Source of the DNA: Achromobacter xylosoxidans
Lineage (GTDB): Bacteria; Pseudomonadota; Gammaproteobacteria; Burkholderiales; Burkholderiaceae_B
Length of the DNA: 64,000 nucleotides
Direction: 5' to 3'
NCBI RefSeq assembly: GCF_002192695.1
Contig: NZ_MTLG01000053.1
Location: forward strand, 124,001-188,000
Shown: positions 31,247-40,269 of the stretch, piece by piece
Layout of the letters: each line of letters starts with the position of its first letter
Position numbering within the stretch: position 1 is the first letter of the stretch
The notes under the pieces: generated by a model
What the model saw: only the letters and a program-made list of their open reading frames with translations
What the model was told of the DNA's origin: nothing
Databases searched by the model: none
Position numbers and translations under genes: made by a program

Positions 31247-31275
31247 CGTCCAGAATTTCCTACGGAGCCGTGCCA

Positions 31276-32163
31276 GTGAGCCGCAGCAGTTTCGATCGTG
31301 CAGGGCTAGCCCTGATGTTCAGCACCATCCTGGTCTGGGCGGGCAGCTGGATCGCGATGAAACTGATCGTCCCCTACATCGGCCCGTTCGACTTCGTGGC
31401 GCTGCGCTACGTCTCGGGCGGCCTGGTGCTGTTCGCGCTGGCCATCGCGTTGCGGCGTCCGCTGGCGATGCCGCCCTGGAAACTGACCTTGCTGATCGGC
31501 CTGACGCAGACGGCCGGCTTCCAGGGCTTCGTGCAGACGGCGCTGGTGTCGGGCGGCGTGGGCAAGGTCTCGCTCATGGCCTACACGATGCCGTTCTGGG
31601 TGATCCTGTTCGCCTGGGGGCTGCTGGGCGAGCGCCCCACCGCGCGCCATGGGCTGGGCATCGGGCTGGCAGCCATCGGCCTGGTCTGCTTCGTCGAACC
31701 CTGGAACGGCCTGGGCGATATCCGTCCCGTGCTGCTGGGATTGGGCAGCGGCCTGTGCTGGGGCGTGGGCACCGTGCTGTCCAAGCGCATGTTCGAACGC
31801 CACGCGCCCGATGTGATGACTTTCACGGCCTGGCAGATGCTGCTGGGCGGACTGGTCATGACGCCGGTCGCTTTTCTGGTGCCGCAGATGCCCGCCCAGT
31901 GGGGCTGGCAGCTCTGGGCCGGCATGACCTACATCGTGCTGATCGCGACGGCGGCGGGCTGGCTGCTGTGGCTGCTGGTGGTGCGCCTGGTGCCGGCGTC
32001 GATCGCGGGCCTGTCCAGCCTGGGCGTGCCGGTCGTGGCCATGCTGTTCGCCTGGGCGCTGCTGTCCGAGCAGCCTACCGCGGCCGAGCTGGGCGGCATG
32101 GTGCTGATCCTGGCCGGCATCTGGGTGGTGAGCCGCGCGGCGCCGGCGGCGCGCGCCGAATAA
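31276..32163 (+). CDS. DMT-superfamily (EamA) transporter
   Basis: A 295-residue protein with ten predicted membrane helices in two EamA repeats (about 1-135 and 145-290), the usual shape of drug/metabolite exporters such as RhaT, YdcZ and amino-acid exporters. The GTG at 31276 is chosen because the GGAG at 31264-31267 is eight bases before it; another in-frame GTG at 31270 is too close. Threonine aldolase follows 38 bp downstream, so an amino-acid or glycine-related export role is possible but unproven. Confidence 0.85.
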   Translation: MSRSSFDRAGLALMFSTILVWAGSWIAMKLIVPYIGPFDFVALRYVSGGLVLFALAIALRRPLAMPPWKLTLLIGLTQTAGFQGFVQTALVSGGVGKVSLMAYTMPFWVILFAWGLLGERPTARHGLGIGLAAIGLVCFVEPWNGLGDIRPVLLGLGSGLCWGVGTVLSKRMFERHAPDVMTFTAWQMLLGGLVMTPVAFLVPQMPAQWGWQLWAGMTYIVLIATAAGWLLWLLVVRLVPASIAGLSSLGVPVVAMLFAWALLSEQPTAAELGGMVLILAGIWVVSRAAPAARAE

Positions 32164-32201
32164 GCGCTTTCCGAATTCCTTTTCCTATCCTGGGACTTTC
32201 C

Positions 32202-33212
32202 ATGATCGATCTGCGTAGCGACACAGTCACCCGGCCATCCGCAGCCATGCTGCAGGCCATGGTATCCGCGCCCCTGGGCGATGACGTGATGGGCGACGAC
32301 CCGACCGTGATCCGCCTGCAGGAGGCGGTTGCCGAGCGCACGGGCAAGGCGGCCGGCCTGTTTTTTCCGTCCGGCACGCAAAGCAACCTGGGTGCTCTGA
32401 TGGCCCATTGCGAGCGGGGCGACGAGTATCTGGTGGGCCAGCTCGCGCACACCTATAAGTACGAAGGCGGCGGGGCGGCGGTGCTGGGCAGCATCCAGCC
32501 GCAGCCCATAGAACATGCGGCTGACGGCTCTTTGCCGCTGGACAAGCTGGCCGCGGCGCTCAAGCCGGAGGGCGACGCGCATTTCGCCCGCACCCGCCTG
32601 CTGGCGCTGGAGAATACTTTCCACGGCAAGCTGATTCCGGCCAGCTATGTGCGGGCCGCGACCGACTGGGCGCGCCAGCATGGCCTGGCGACGCATCTGG
32701 ACGGCGCCCGCGTGTTCAACGCGGCCGTCGCCAGCGGCAAGCCGGTGGCGGACCTGTGCGCGCCTTTCGACACGGTGTCCGTCTGTTTTTCCAAGGGCCT
32801 GGGCGCGCCCGTGGGGTCGGTGCTGGTCGGTAGCGTGGAACTCATCGCACGCGCCCGCCGCTGGCGCAAGATGCTGGGCGGCGGCTTGCGCCAGGCTGGC
32901 GTGCTGGCCGCGGCCTGCCTGTATGCGCTGGAGCACAACGTGGAGCGCCTGGCCGAAGACCACGAGAACGCCCGGCTGCTGGCGGAAGGGCTGCGCGCCA
33001 TTGCGGGCGTAAAGGTATTGAGCCAGGACACCAACATGGTGTTCGCGGAATTCGAGCCCGTGCGCTGCGAGGAGCTCACCGCCAAACTGGCTGCCGACGG
33101 TATCCAGATGCGGGCCGTCTATGGCGGCCCGACGCGCCTGGTCACGCACCTGGACGTGTCCGCCGCGGATGTGCGGCAGGTGGTCCAGGCGGTGGCGCGG
33201 CACCTGGCATAG
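32202..33212 (+). CDS. ltaE: Low-specificity L-threonine aldolase
   Basis: A 336-residue fold-type I PLP enzyme that splits L-threonine and L-allo-threonine to glycine and acetaldehyde. The PLP lysine is Lys198 (VCFSKGLGAPVGS), with His83 in LAHTYKYEGG expected to stack on the cofactor, and Asp167/Arg170 in HLDGARVFNA. The N-terminus MIDLRSDTVTRPS is diagnostic. A GGGA element precedes the ATG; much longer in-frame extensions through the transporter gene are rejected. Acetaldehyde released here could be oxidised to acetate and activated by the neighbouring acs. Confidence 0.93.
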   Translation: MIDLRSDTVTRPSAAMLQAMVSAPLGDDVMGDDPTVIRLQEAVAERTGKAAGLFFPSGTQSNLGALMAHCERGDEYLVGQLAHTYKYEGGGAAVLGSIQPQPIEHAADGSLPLDKLAAALKPEGDAHFARTRLLALENTFHGKLIPASYVRAATDWARQHGLATHLDGARVFNAAVASGKPVADLCAPFDTVSVCFSKGLGAPVGSVLVGSVELIARARRWRKMLGGGLRQAGVLAAACLYALEHNVERLAEDHENARLLAEGLRAIAGVKVLSQDTNMVFAEFEPVRCEELTAKLAADGIQMRAVYGGPTRLVTHLDVSAADVRQVVQAVARHLA

Positions 33213-33226
33213 GCAGGGCAGGGCGC

Positions 33227-34561
33227 TCAGGCGTCCGCGCGCAGCACGTCCGACAATACCGAGAACAATTCGTCGATCTGCGCGCGCTCGATGATGAGCG
33301 GGGGCGACAACAGCATGGTGTCGCCCGCCGAACGGATCAGGCAGCCGCGTTCCAGGCAGGCCTGGTGCACGGCATAGGCGCGCTGCCCCGGCTTGCCTGC
33401 CAGCGGCTCCAGTTCGATGGCGGCCAGGAGGCCGATGTTGCGGATGTCCACCACGTGCGGCAGTCCTTTCAGGCTGTGCGCCGCGTCTTCCCAATAGCGC
33501 CAGAGTTCGCGGCTGCGCTGGAACAGGCCTTCGCGGCGGCAGATGTCCAGAGTCGCCAAGCCGGCCGCGCAGGCCACCGGATGGCCGGAATAGGTGTAGC
33601 CGTGCGACAGCTCGATGGCGCTGTCCGGTCCCTGCATGAAGGCGTCGTAGACGTGCTGCTGCACCAGCGTGGCGCCCATGGGGATGGCGCCGTTGGTCAG
33701 CCCCTTGGCGCTGGTGATGATGTCCGGCGTGACGCCGAAGTGTGATGAGGCGAACGCGCCGTCGATGCGGCCGAAGGCGCAGATCACTTCGTCGAAGATC
33801 AGCAGGATGCCGTGCGCGTCGCAGATCTGCCGCAGCTTCTGCAGATAGCCCTTGGGCGGCACCAGCACGCCGGTCGAGCCCGCCACGGGCTCCACGATGA
33901 CGGCCGCGATGGTGGAGGCGTCATGCAGCGCGACGATGCGCTCCAGCGTATCGGCCAGGTGGGCGCCCCAGTCCGGCTGGCCGCGCGTGTAGGCCATCTG
34001 GCTGCGGTCATAGGTGTGCGGCAGGTGGTCCACGTAGGGCAGCAGATTGCCGAAAGGCTTGCGGTGGCCGGCGATGCCCGACACCGACAGGCCGCCAAAC
34101 CCCACCCCGTGGTACGAGCGCTCGCGTCCGATCAGACGCACCCGCTGGCCCTGTCCGCGCGCGCGGTGATAGCCCAGCGCGATCTTCAGCGCGGTGTCCA
34201 CCGCTTCTGATCCGGAGTTCGAGAAAAACACGTTGGAGAACCCGGCGGGCGCTTCCTGGCGCAAGGCCTCGGCCAGCTCGAAGGCCAGGGGATGGCTCAT
34301 CTGGAACGACGGCGCGTAGTCCAGCTCATGGGCGGTGCGGGCGATGGCTTCGACGATTTCCGGGCGGCGGTGCCCGGCGTTCACGCACCACAGGCCCGCA
34401 ATGCCGTCCAGCACGCGGCGTCCGTCCGGCCGGATGTAGTGCATGCCCTCGGCGGCGCTGAACAGCACGGGTGCGCGCTTGTAGCGGCGGTTCGCGGTGA
34501 AGGGCATCCAATAGGCTTCGGCGTTGATGGCGGGGATGGGATGAGGCGCTGACGATGACAT
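33227..34561 (-). CDS. Class III omega-aminotransferase (beta-alanine--pyruvate type)
   Basis: A 444-residue PLP aminotransferase of the omega-amino acid group. The PLP lysine is Lys286 (ITSAKGLTNG) and Asp258 (IFDEVICAFGR) contacts the pyridine nitrogen. The sequence around WMPFTANRRYK and GLWCVNAGH resembles beta-alanine--pyruvate transaminases, which form malonate semialdehyde, a substrate for MmsA. Upstream lie a 26-bp near-palindrome (34600-34625) and a GntR regulator gene read in the same direction. It ends 14 bp from the 3' end of ltaE. Confidence 0.88.
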   Translation of the reverse strand: MSSSAPHPIPAINAEAYWMPFTANRRYKRAPVLFSAAEGMHYIRPDGRRVLDGIAGLWCVNAGHRRPEIVEAIARTAHELDYAPSFQMSHPLAFELAEALRQEAPAGFSNVFFSNSGSEAVDTALKIALGYHRARGQGQRVRLIGRERSYHGVGFGGLSVSGIAGHRKPFGNLLPYVDHLPHTYDRSQMAYTRGQPDWGAHLADTLERIVALHDASTIAAVIVEPVAGSTGVLVPPKGYLQKLRQICDAHGILLIFDEVICAFGRIDGAFASSHFGVTPDIITSAKGLTNGAIPMGATLVQQHVYDAFMQGPDSAIELSHGYTYSGHPVACAAGLATLDICRREGLFQRSRELWRYWEDAAHSLKGLPHVVDIRNIGLLAAIELEPLAGKPGQRAYAVHQACLERGCLIRSAGDTMLLSPPLIIERAQIDELFSVLSDVLRADA

Positions 34562-34599
34562 GGGAGTTCCGGCGTGGAGAGATACTCGGGCTTTCTATT

Positions 34600-34625
34600 T
34601 TGTATTAATCAATTGATAAATACAA
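34600..34625. promoter_or_regulatory. 26-bp near-perfect palindrome, candidate GntR operator
   Basis: Half-site TTGTATTAATCAA (34600-34612) mirrors TTGATAAATACAA (34613-34625) with one mismatch per half. It is 38 bp upstream of the aminotransferase ATG and 97 bp from the end of the GntR gene. It is strongly AT-rich in a GC-rich setting. Confidence 0.7.
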
Positions 34626-34721
34626 TACAAGAAGACCCGAAAGCAATCCGCAACGCGGAGGCCATGCATGCCGAGGGCCCGCGACGGCGGGCTGGCGGAT
34701 GAATGAAAGCGCAGACGGGGG

Positions 34722-35603
34722 TCAGGACACTTGCAGCGAGGTCTTCAAGTGGCGCCGCATGAGCTGCGAAGCCCATTCCTGGTCGCCGGCCTCGAGCGCG
34801 TCGATGATCTGCAGGTGTTCGCTGCTGGAGTTGATGAAGCGCGCGTCGCGGTAGAACGCGGCATGCTCTTCCAGCCGGCGCAACTGGTTCTGCTGCTGCA
34901 CCGCCTGCAGGATGTAGCGGTTGCCGGAGAAGCGGGCCAGCATCTCGTGGAATGAGGCATTGAGGTTGAAGAACTCGGTGGCCGAGATGTCGGCGTCGCT
35001 GCGCGCGGCCAGCGCTTCATGTGCGGCGCGCATGCGGGCCAGCGCCTCGCGGTCCAGGCGGAACGTGGGTTCCAGCAGGCCGGCGCATTCGATGGTCATG
35101 CGGAAGCGGTAGCTCTCGTTGAGCGCGTCGCGGTTTTCCAGCGATGGCGCGAATTGCCAGCCATGGCCTTTGCGCTTTTCGATCAGGCCGTCCGCGGACA
35201 GCTGCAGCAGGGTCTTGGCCAGCACGCTGCGCGGCGCCGGATAGCGCTGCTGCAGGTCGCGTTCGGTGAAGGTTTCCGGCAGCTCGCGCGAGGCGCGGTC
35301 ATCGATCAGGCGCCGGTACAGCTCGTCCAGCGTGGGGCCGGTGCCTTCGATGGCGGGAGGCGCCGCGGCGGTGTGGGTCGCCACCGTGTAGCCGCTGTTG
35401 GGGCGGTGCGTGATGAGGCCCTGCGCGGCCAGCAGCCTGAGCGCGCCGCGCACGGGCGTGCGCGATACCTCGTAGCTCGCCGCCAGCGTTTCCTCCGACA
35501 GGTGGTCGCCGGGCGCATGGCGCCGGGCCACGATGTCTTCCGCGATAAGCCGCGCCAGGTCGACTTGCAGCGGAGTGGGGCGGGCGGGAGCGGCGTTGGA
35601 CAT
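34722..35603 (-). CDS. GntR-family regulator with two winged-helix modules and an FCD domain
   Basis: A 293-residue GntR regulator with an unusual layout. The first winged helix spans about 12-75 (LSEETLAASYEVSRTPVRGA then LLAAQGLITHRPNSGYTV). A second related module spans about 92-155 (ERDLQQRYPAPRSVLAKTL then LSADGLIEKRKGHGWQF). The all-helical FCD effector domain (about 165-285) has the expected histidines and acidic residues (for example NASFHEMLARF). It sits between the aminotransferase and the divergent C45/ABC operon, both with TTGTATT half-sites upstream, so it probably controls both. Its ligand is probably a carboxylate or acyl-amino compound. Confidence 0.87.
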   Translation of the reverse strand: MSNAAPARPTPLQVDLARLIAEDIVARRHAPGDHLSEETLAASYEVSRTPVRGALRLLAAQGLITHRPNSGYTVATHTAAAPPAIEGTGPTLDELYRRLIDDRASRELPETFTERDLQQRYPAPRSVLAKTLLQLSADGLIEKRKGHGWQFAPSLENRDALNESYRFRMTIECAGLLEPTFRLDREALARMRAAHEALAARSDADISATEFFNLNASFHEMLARFSGNRYILQAVQQQNQLRRLEEHAAFYRDARFINSSSEHLQIIDALEAGDQEWASQLMRRHLKTSLQVS

Positions 35604-35690
35604 GAAGGATGAGCGCGAAGGGCGACGGAGTCGGAATGGTACCGGAGAGCTACGCGCGCGGCGTTCACGATGACGGCTCCGGGGAAACCC

Positions 35691-35724
35691 TTGTATTGAA
35701 CTTTTTCATATATTAGTACAAAAT
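35691..35724 (+). promoter_or_regulatory. Promoter region of the C45/ABC operon with a TTGTATT half-site
   Basis: TTGTATT (35691-35697) repeats exactly the outer half of the 26-bp palindrome, and TACAA follows at 35717-35721. TTGAAC (35696-35701) and CAAAAT (35719-35724), 17 bp apart, are a possible -35/-10 pair, so a bound regulator would cover the promoter. Confidence 0.45.
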
Positions 35725-35760
35725 TTACCCGTCTTGAACCTTGCTCCGGAGCCTTGAGCC

Positions 35761-36867
35761 GTGACTTTGCCCACCCCCTTCCCCCTGGTCGACGTACAGG
35801 GCAGCCCATACGAACGGGGCCGCCAGCATGGCGCCGCCGTCCCCGAGCGCGTGGCGCGCAGCGTGGCCCTCTACCGTGGGCAGCTGGAGCGGCGCGGCGT
35901 CGCCGCGGATCGCTTGAAGGAACTGGCCGCCGCCATGGTGCCGGTGGTGGGCGACTATGACGCGGCCTACCTGGAAGAGCTGCGCGGCATCGCCGACGGA
36001 TCGGGCCAGGCGCTGGAGGACGTGGTGGTCATCAACTGCCGCACCGAAATGATGTTCGGCCATGCCGAGCTGGGCCGCGCCCGCAAGGGGCTGGACGACG
36101 GTTGCACCGGCCTGGTCGTGCTGCCCGAGGCCGCCGCCGGCGGCAAGCTCATGCACGCCCATAACTGGGACTGGCGCGAGGAATGCGTGGATACCGGCAT
36201 CGTGCTGCGCATGCGCCGCGAAGACGGCCCCGACTTGCTGGTGTTCACGGAAGCGGGCAGCCTGGCGCGTCACGGCTTCAACAGCGCTGGCGTTTCCCTG
36301 TCCGGCAATTTCCTGTCTTGCGAACATGACTATCAGCGCCCGGCCGAGGTGCCGCTGGTGCTGGTGCGGCGCAAGATGCTGGAAGCCACCAATACCTGCA
36401 ACGCCATGAAGGTGTTGTGGGCCTCGCGCCGCTTCTGCTCCAACAACCTGATGCTGGCGCAGGCGCAGGGCGAGGCGGTCGACCTGGAGTGCTCGCCCGA
36501 CGAGATCTTCTGGATCACGCCCGAGGACGGCCTGCTGGTGCACGCCAACCATTGGATCAGCCCGCCCGCGCGCGCCAAGCTGTTCGACAAGGGGCTGGCG
36601 GCCAATCCGGATTCGATCTACCGGCAGCGCCGGGTGCAGGACATGCTGGCGCGCGCGGCCGGCGGCATCGACTGGGACACGGTCAAGCGCATCCTGGCCG
36701 ACGACTTTGCCGCGCCGGACGGCGTGCTGCGTTCGCCCAAGCCGGCCAGCTTCGACAGCATCTCTGCCACGGTGGCCACCACCTTGATGGAGCCGGCCAG
36801 CGGCGTGATGTGGATCGCGCGCAAGCCCTACGAAGGACGCAACTTCGCGGAGTACCGGCTCTTCTGA
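35761..36867 (+). CDS. C45-family autoproteolytic acyltransferase/amidohydrolase
   Basis: A 368-residue Ntn-hydrolase of the peptidase C45 group, related to acyl-CoA:6-aminopenicillanate acyltransferase and various amide hydrolases. The likely self-cleavage and nucleophile site is Gly114-Cys115 in DDGCTGLVVL; the preceding pro-peptide starts GSPYERGRQHG, a family signature, and HNWDWR follows the nucleophile. No signal peptide is evident, so it should act in the cytoplasm on something imported by the ABC transporter encoded downstream. The GTG at 35761 has GGAG nine bases upstream. The gene leads a five-gene operon and is divergent from the GntR regulator. Confidence 0.85.
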   Translation: MTLPTPFPLVDVQGSPYERGRQHGAAVPERVARSVALYRGQLERRGVAADRLKELAAAMVPVVGDYDAAYLEELRGIADGSGQALEDVVVINCRTEMMFGHAELGRARKGLDDGCTGLVVLPEAAAGGKLMHAHNWDWREECVDTGIVLRMRREDGPDLLVFTEAGSLARHGFNSAGVSLSGNFLSCEHDYQRPAEVPLVLVRRKMLEATNTCNAMKVLWASRRFCSNNLMLAQAQGEAVDLECSPDEIFWITPEDGLLVHANHWISPPARAKLFDKGLAANPDSIYRQRRVQDMLARAAGGIDWDTVKRILADDFAAPDGVLRSPKPASFDSISATVATTLMEPASGVMWIARKPYEGRNFAEYRLF

Positions 36868-36917
36868 GCCGGCCCCCAGACCCGTATGCGGCGAGCGCCG
36901 CGCCTGGAGTGATCCCT

Positions 36918-38489
36918 ATGAATTCGCATGCCATGCGCGCCAAGAACGCGCTGCTGTTGTCCGCCGCGCTGGCGACCGTCGTGGCCGGTCTGCCCGCCGC
37001 CGTGCGGGCGCAGGCCGCCGCGCCCGAAATCCGCTACGCCGAAGGGTCGGGCACGCCGACCACGCTGCCCGGCGGACGGTCGCGCAATACCTCCACCGAC
37101 AACGTGCTGGCGCACGTGGTGGAGTCCCTGGTGGCGCTGCGCGCCGACATGAGCGTGGCCCCCATGCTGGCGGACAGCTGGACGCTGTCCGACGACAAGC
37201 GCGCCTACACCTTCAAGCTGCGCCAGGGCGTGACCTTCCACGACGGCACGCCCATGAGTTCGGCCGACGTCAAATGGACCTACGACTACCTCAATGGCGC
37301 CCAGTCCGAGTATTCCTGCAAGAATCTTTACGACGGCAGCAAGGGCGCCAAGGTCGTGGCGGTGGAAACGCCGGATCCGGCCACCGTGGTGTTCAGGCTG
37401 GACCAACCCTATGCCTTGTTCCTGGACCAGATGGCCAGCGTCCAGTGCCCGATGCCGGTCCTGAGCGCCAAGAGCGTCGACGCCGCAGGAAAGTGGGACA
37501 AGCCCATAGGCACGGGTCCCTACGTTTTTGCCGAATGGAAGAAGGAACAGTACCTGCTGCTGACGCCGTACGCCGGCTACAAGCCGCGCGAGGAAGCGCC
37601 CAGCGGCATGGCCGGCAGGAAGGTTGCGCAGGCCAACGTGCGCTTTGTCGTGATCCCGGACGCGGCCGCGCAGAAGGCGGCCCTCATGGCGGGGCAGGTC
37701 GACGCCTATAACGCGGACGAAGACAATCTGCCGGCCAAGGACCCGCGCTGGAACATCGTCACCGAGCAGGGCCTGGACACCGTCAACCTGCTGATGCAGA
37801 CGCGTGCGCCCTTGCTGTCGGACGTGAACATGCGTCGCGCCATCGCGCTGGCGCTGGATTTTCCCGGCATCGCCCGGGCCTTGAACAACGGCCAGGCGGC
37901 CTATAACCCGTCCCTGGTGCCCGCGGCCAGCGTCTATTACTCCGAAGCCGACCGCGCCGGCTACGAGAAGAACCTGAAAGAGGTCAAGCGCCTGCTCGAC
38001 GCCGCCGGCTATCGCGGCGAGCCCCTGAAACTGCAGGCCAACAAGCGCTATCCCTATCTGTACCGGGTCGCGGTGGTGACGCAGCAGTTGCTGGGCAAGG
38101 CCGGCATCAAGGCCGAGCTGGACATGCTGGAGTGGGGCACCCAGGTGACCAACTTCCGCGAGGGCAAGTTCCAGCTGATGGCATTCGCCTACTCCGCGCG
38201 CACCGAGCCCGCGCTGATGTTCCGCGACGTGATCGGCGACAAGTCCAGGACGCCCATGGCCCAGTGGGAAAGCCCCGAGGCCGCGGCCATCCTGGAAGGC
38301 ATAGAAGCCGAATCCGATCCCGCCGTGCGCAAGCAGGCCTTCGACAAACTGCATGCCCTGATGCTGCGCGATACGCCGCTGCTGATGTACTACAACAAGC
38401 CAGGCTATGTGGTGGTCTCCAGCAAGCTGCAAGGCTTTACCGGCTGGCCGCTGCGCAAGCCGCGTTTCTTCAACGTGACCAAGAACTGA
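36918..38489 (+). CDS. ABC transporter substrate-binding protein, SBP family 5 (DppA-like)
   Basis: A 523-residue peptide/nickel-type binding protein. A signal peptide (about 1-32, ending VRAQA) precedes the family core (VVESLVALRADMSVAPMLADSW trimmed here to VVESLVALRADMS; then YTFKLRQGVTFHDGTP and IGTGPYVFAEWKKEQY). The ATG at 36918 starts the signal peptide; longer in-frame extensions into the C45 gene are rejected. It is 50 bp after the C45 gene, followed by two permeases and a double ATPase, so this is a complete importer for an oligopeptide or amide-containing compound. Confidence 0.9.
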   Translation: MNSHAMRAKNALLLSAALATVVAGLPAAVRAQAAAPEIRYAEGSGTPTTLPGGRSRNTSTDNVLAHVVESLVALRADMSVAPMLADSWTLSDDKRAYTFKLRQGVTFHDGTPMSSADVKWTYDYLNGAQSEYSCKNLYDGSKGAKVVAVETPDPATVVFRLDQPYALFLDQMASVQCPMPVLSAKSVDAAGKWDKPIGTGPYVFAEWKKEQYLLLTPYAGYKPREEAPSGMAGRKVAQANVRFVVIPDAAAQKAALMAGQVDAYNADEDNLPAKDPRWNIVTEQGLDTVNLLMQTRAPLLSDVNMRRAIALALDFPGIARALNNGQAAYNPSLVPAASVYYSEADRAGYEKNLKEVKRLLDAAGYRGEPLKLQANKRYPYLYRVAVVTQQLLGKAGIKAELDMLEWGTQVTNFREGKFQLMAFAYSARTEPALMFRDVIGDKSRTPMAQWESPEAAAILEGIEAESDPAVRKQAFDKLHALMLRDTPLLMYYNKPGYVVVSSKLQGFTGWPLRKPRFFNVTKN

Positions 38490-38495
38490 GGCGCC

Positions 38496-39440
38496 GTGCT
38501 GGGCTATCTACTCAAGCGCATCGCGGCGTCGGTGCCCACCGTGATCGTGGTCACGGTGCTCGTGTTCGCGCTGATACGCGCGATTCCAGGGGATCCGGCT
38601 TCGCTGATGCTGGGCGACATCGACAACCCGGCGCTGCTGGCGGAAATGCGCCACGCGCTGGGGCTGGACCGTCCGGTCGGCGAGCAGTTCCTGATCTGGG
38701 TGGGGAATGCGCTGCAGGGCGACCTGGGCATGTCTATCGCGCGGCGCGAGCCCGTGATGCACCTGGTGCTGACGCATTTCGCGGTGACGGCCCAGGTGGT
38801 GCTGACCGCCACGCTGCTGGCCTGCCTGGTGGCGGTGCCCGCCGGCATGGTGGCCGCCTGGCGCCAGAACCGCCGCGCCGACACCGCCATCGTGTCGACG
38901 GCTATCCTGTTCGTGTCCATGCCCAGTTTCTGGGTCGGCATCCTGCTGATCTGGCTGTTCGGCGTGAAGCTGAACTGGCTGCCCGTGTATGGCTTCGAAT
39001 CCATCGCCCAGGGCGGACTGGGGGCGGCGCGCTATCTGGTGCTGCCGGTATGCGCCATCGTGCTGACGGAGATCGCCGCGATCACGCGCATGATGCGGGC
39101 CAGCACCATCGAGACTCTGCGGCTGGAGTACGTGGCGCATGCGCGCGCCAAGGGCCTGCCGGAAAAACGCGTCATGCTGCGCCACGTGCTGCCCAATTCG
39201 TTTGGCCCCACCTTGACGGTGATCGGCCTGATGCTGGGCCATCTGCTGTCGGGCGCCGCGGTGATCGAGACCGTGTTCACGCTGCCGGGCATCGGCCGCC
39301 TGCTGGTGGAAAGCATCTATGCGCGGGACTACCCGGTGGTGCAGGGCTGCCTGCTGTTCATCGCGCTCCTGTACGTGGCGGTCAACCTGGTGGTGGATCT
39401 GCTGTATCCGCTGTTCGACCCGCGCGTGAAGCTTCAATAG
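38496..39440 (+). CDS. ABC transporter permease, DppB type
   Basis: A 314-residue inner-membrane permease with six helices. The N-terminus MLGYLLKRIAASVPTVIVV and the EAA-like loop (RLEYVAHARAKGLPEKRV) that docks on the ATPase are typical of DppB/OppB. It starts with GTG 6 bp after the binding-protein stop, with GAGG just upstream. Confidence 0.92.
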   Translation: MLGYLLKRIAASVPTVIVVTVLVFALIRAIPGDPASLMLGDIDNPALLAEMRHALGLDRPVGEQFLIWVGNALQGDLGMSIARREPVMHLVLTHFAVTAQVVLTATLLACLVAVPAGMVAAWRQNRRADTAIVSTAILFVSMPSFWVGILLIWLFGVKLNWLPVYGFESIAQGGLGAARYLVLPVCAIVLTEIAAITRMMRASTIETLRLEYVAHARAKGLPEKRVMLRHVLPNSFGPTLTVIGLMLGHLLSGAAVIETVFTLPGIGRLLVESIYARDYPVVQGCLLFIALLYVAVNLVVDLLYPLFDPRVKLQ

Positions 39441-39447
39441 GATCATC

Positions 39448-40269
39448 ATGGCCATTAAACATACCAATGCCGTCCTGGGCGGCGCGCTGGTCGGGGGCGT
39501 CGTGCTGCTGGCCCTGGTCGGGCTGTTCTATACGCCGCATGACCCGCTGGAAGGCGACCTCCTGGCGCGCTTTTCGCCGCCCTCGGCGGAGTACTGGCTG
39601 GGCACCGACGAATTCGGTCGCGACGTGCTGTCGCGGTTGATGGCGGGGGCGGGCGTCAGCGTGGCGGTCAGCGTGTTCTCCGTGCTGCTGGCGCTGCTCC
39701 TGGGCACCGCGATAGGTGTCACGGCGGGCTATGCAGGCGGTTGGGTCGACCGCGGCATCACGGTGCTGGTGGAGTCGCTGATGGCGTTTCCCGGCCTCTT
39801 GCTCGCGCTGGGCATAATGACCGTGCTGGGCCCGTCAAAATGGGGCGTGGTGCTGGCGCTGGGCCTGGCGTATTCGCCGTCGGTGTCGCGCATCGCGCGC
39901 GGCGCCGCGCTGTCTTTGCGCCAGCGCGATTTCGTCATCGCCTCGCGCGCCACCGGGCATGGCGGCCTGTGGACGGTGTTCCGCCACGTGCTGCCCAATT
40001 GCCTGCCGCCGTTGCTCATCTTCGCGACCTCGATCTTCGGTTCCGCCTTGCTGGCGGAGAGCGCGCTGAGCTTTCTCGGCCTGGGCGTGCCGCCGCCGCT
40101 GGCCACCTGGGGCGGCATGCTGTCCGAGAGCCGCAACGCCATGGACCAGGCCATCTGGCTGGCAGTGTTCCCGGGCGCCATGATTTCGTTGAGCCTGCTG
40201 GGCATCAATCTGCTGGGCGATGCGGTGCGCGACCTGCTGGATCCGCGCATGCGGGGGGTGATGGCATGA
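39448..40269 (+). CDS. ABC transporter permease, DppC type
   Basis: A 273-residue permease with the DppC pattern: LGTDEFGRDVLSRLMAG in the first periplasmic part and the EAA-like loop LRQRDFVIASRATGHGG. It pairs with the upstream DppB-like protein to make the membrane channel. The start is 7 bp after its partner, and its stop overlaps the ATPase start (ATGA). Confidence 0.92.
   Translation: MAIKHTNAVLGGALVGGVVLLALVGLFYTPHDPLEGDLLARFSPPSAEYWLGTDEFGRDVLSRLMAGAGVSVAVSVFSVLLALLLGTAIGVTAGYAGGWVDRGITVLVESLMAFPGLLLALGIMTVLGPSKWGVVLALGLAYSPSVSRIARGAALSLRQRDFVIASRATGHGGLWTVFRHVLPNCLPPLLIFATSIFGSALLAESALSFLGLGVPPPLATWGGMLSESRNAMDQAIWLAVFPGAMISLSLLGINLLGDAVRDLLDPRMRGVMA

Noticed and set aside
31236..32201. 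In-frame upstream extension of threonine aldolase
   Set aside because: It covers the whole EamA gene in another frame; MIDLRSDTVTRPS at 32202 is the conserved start.
36417..36917. In-frame upstream extension of the Dpp-type binding protein
   Set aside because: It overlaps the C45 gene and would bury the signal peptide that begins at 36918.
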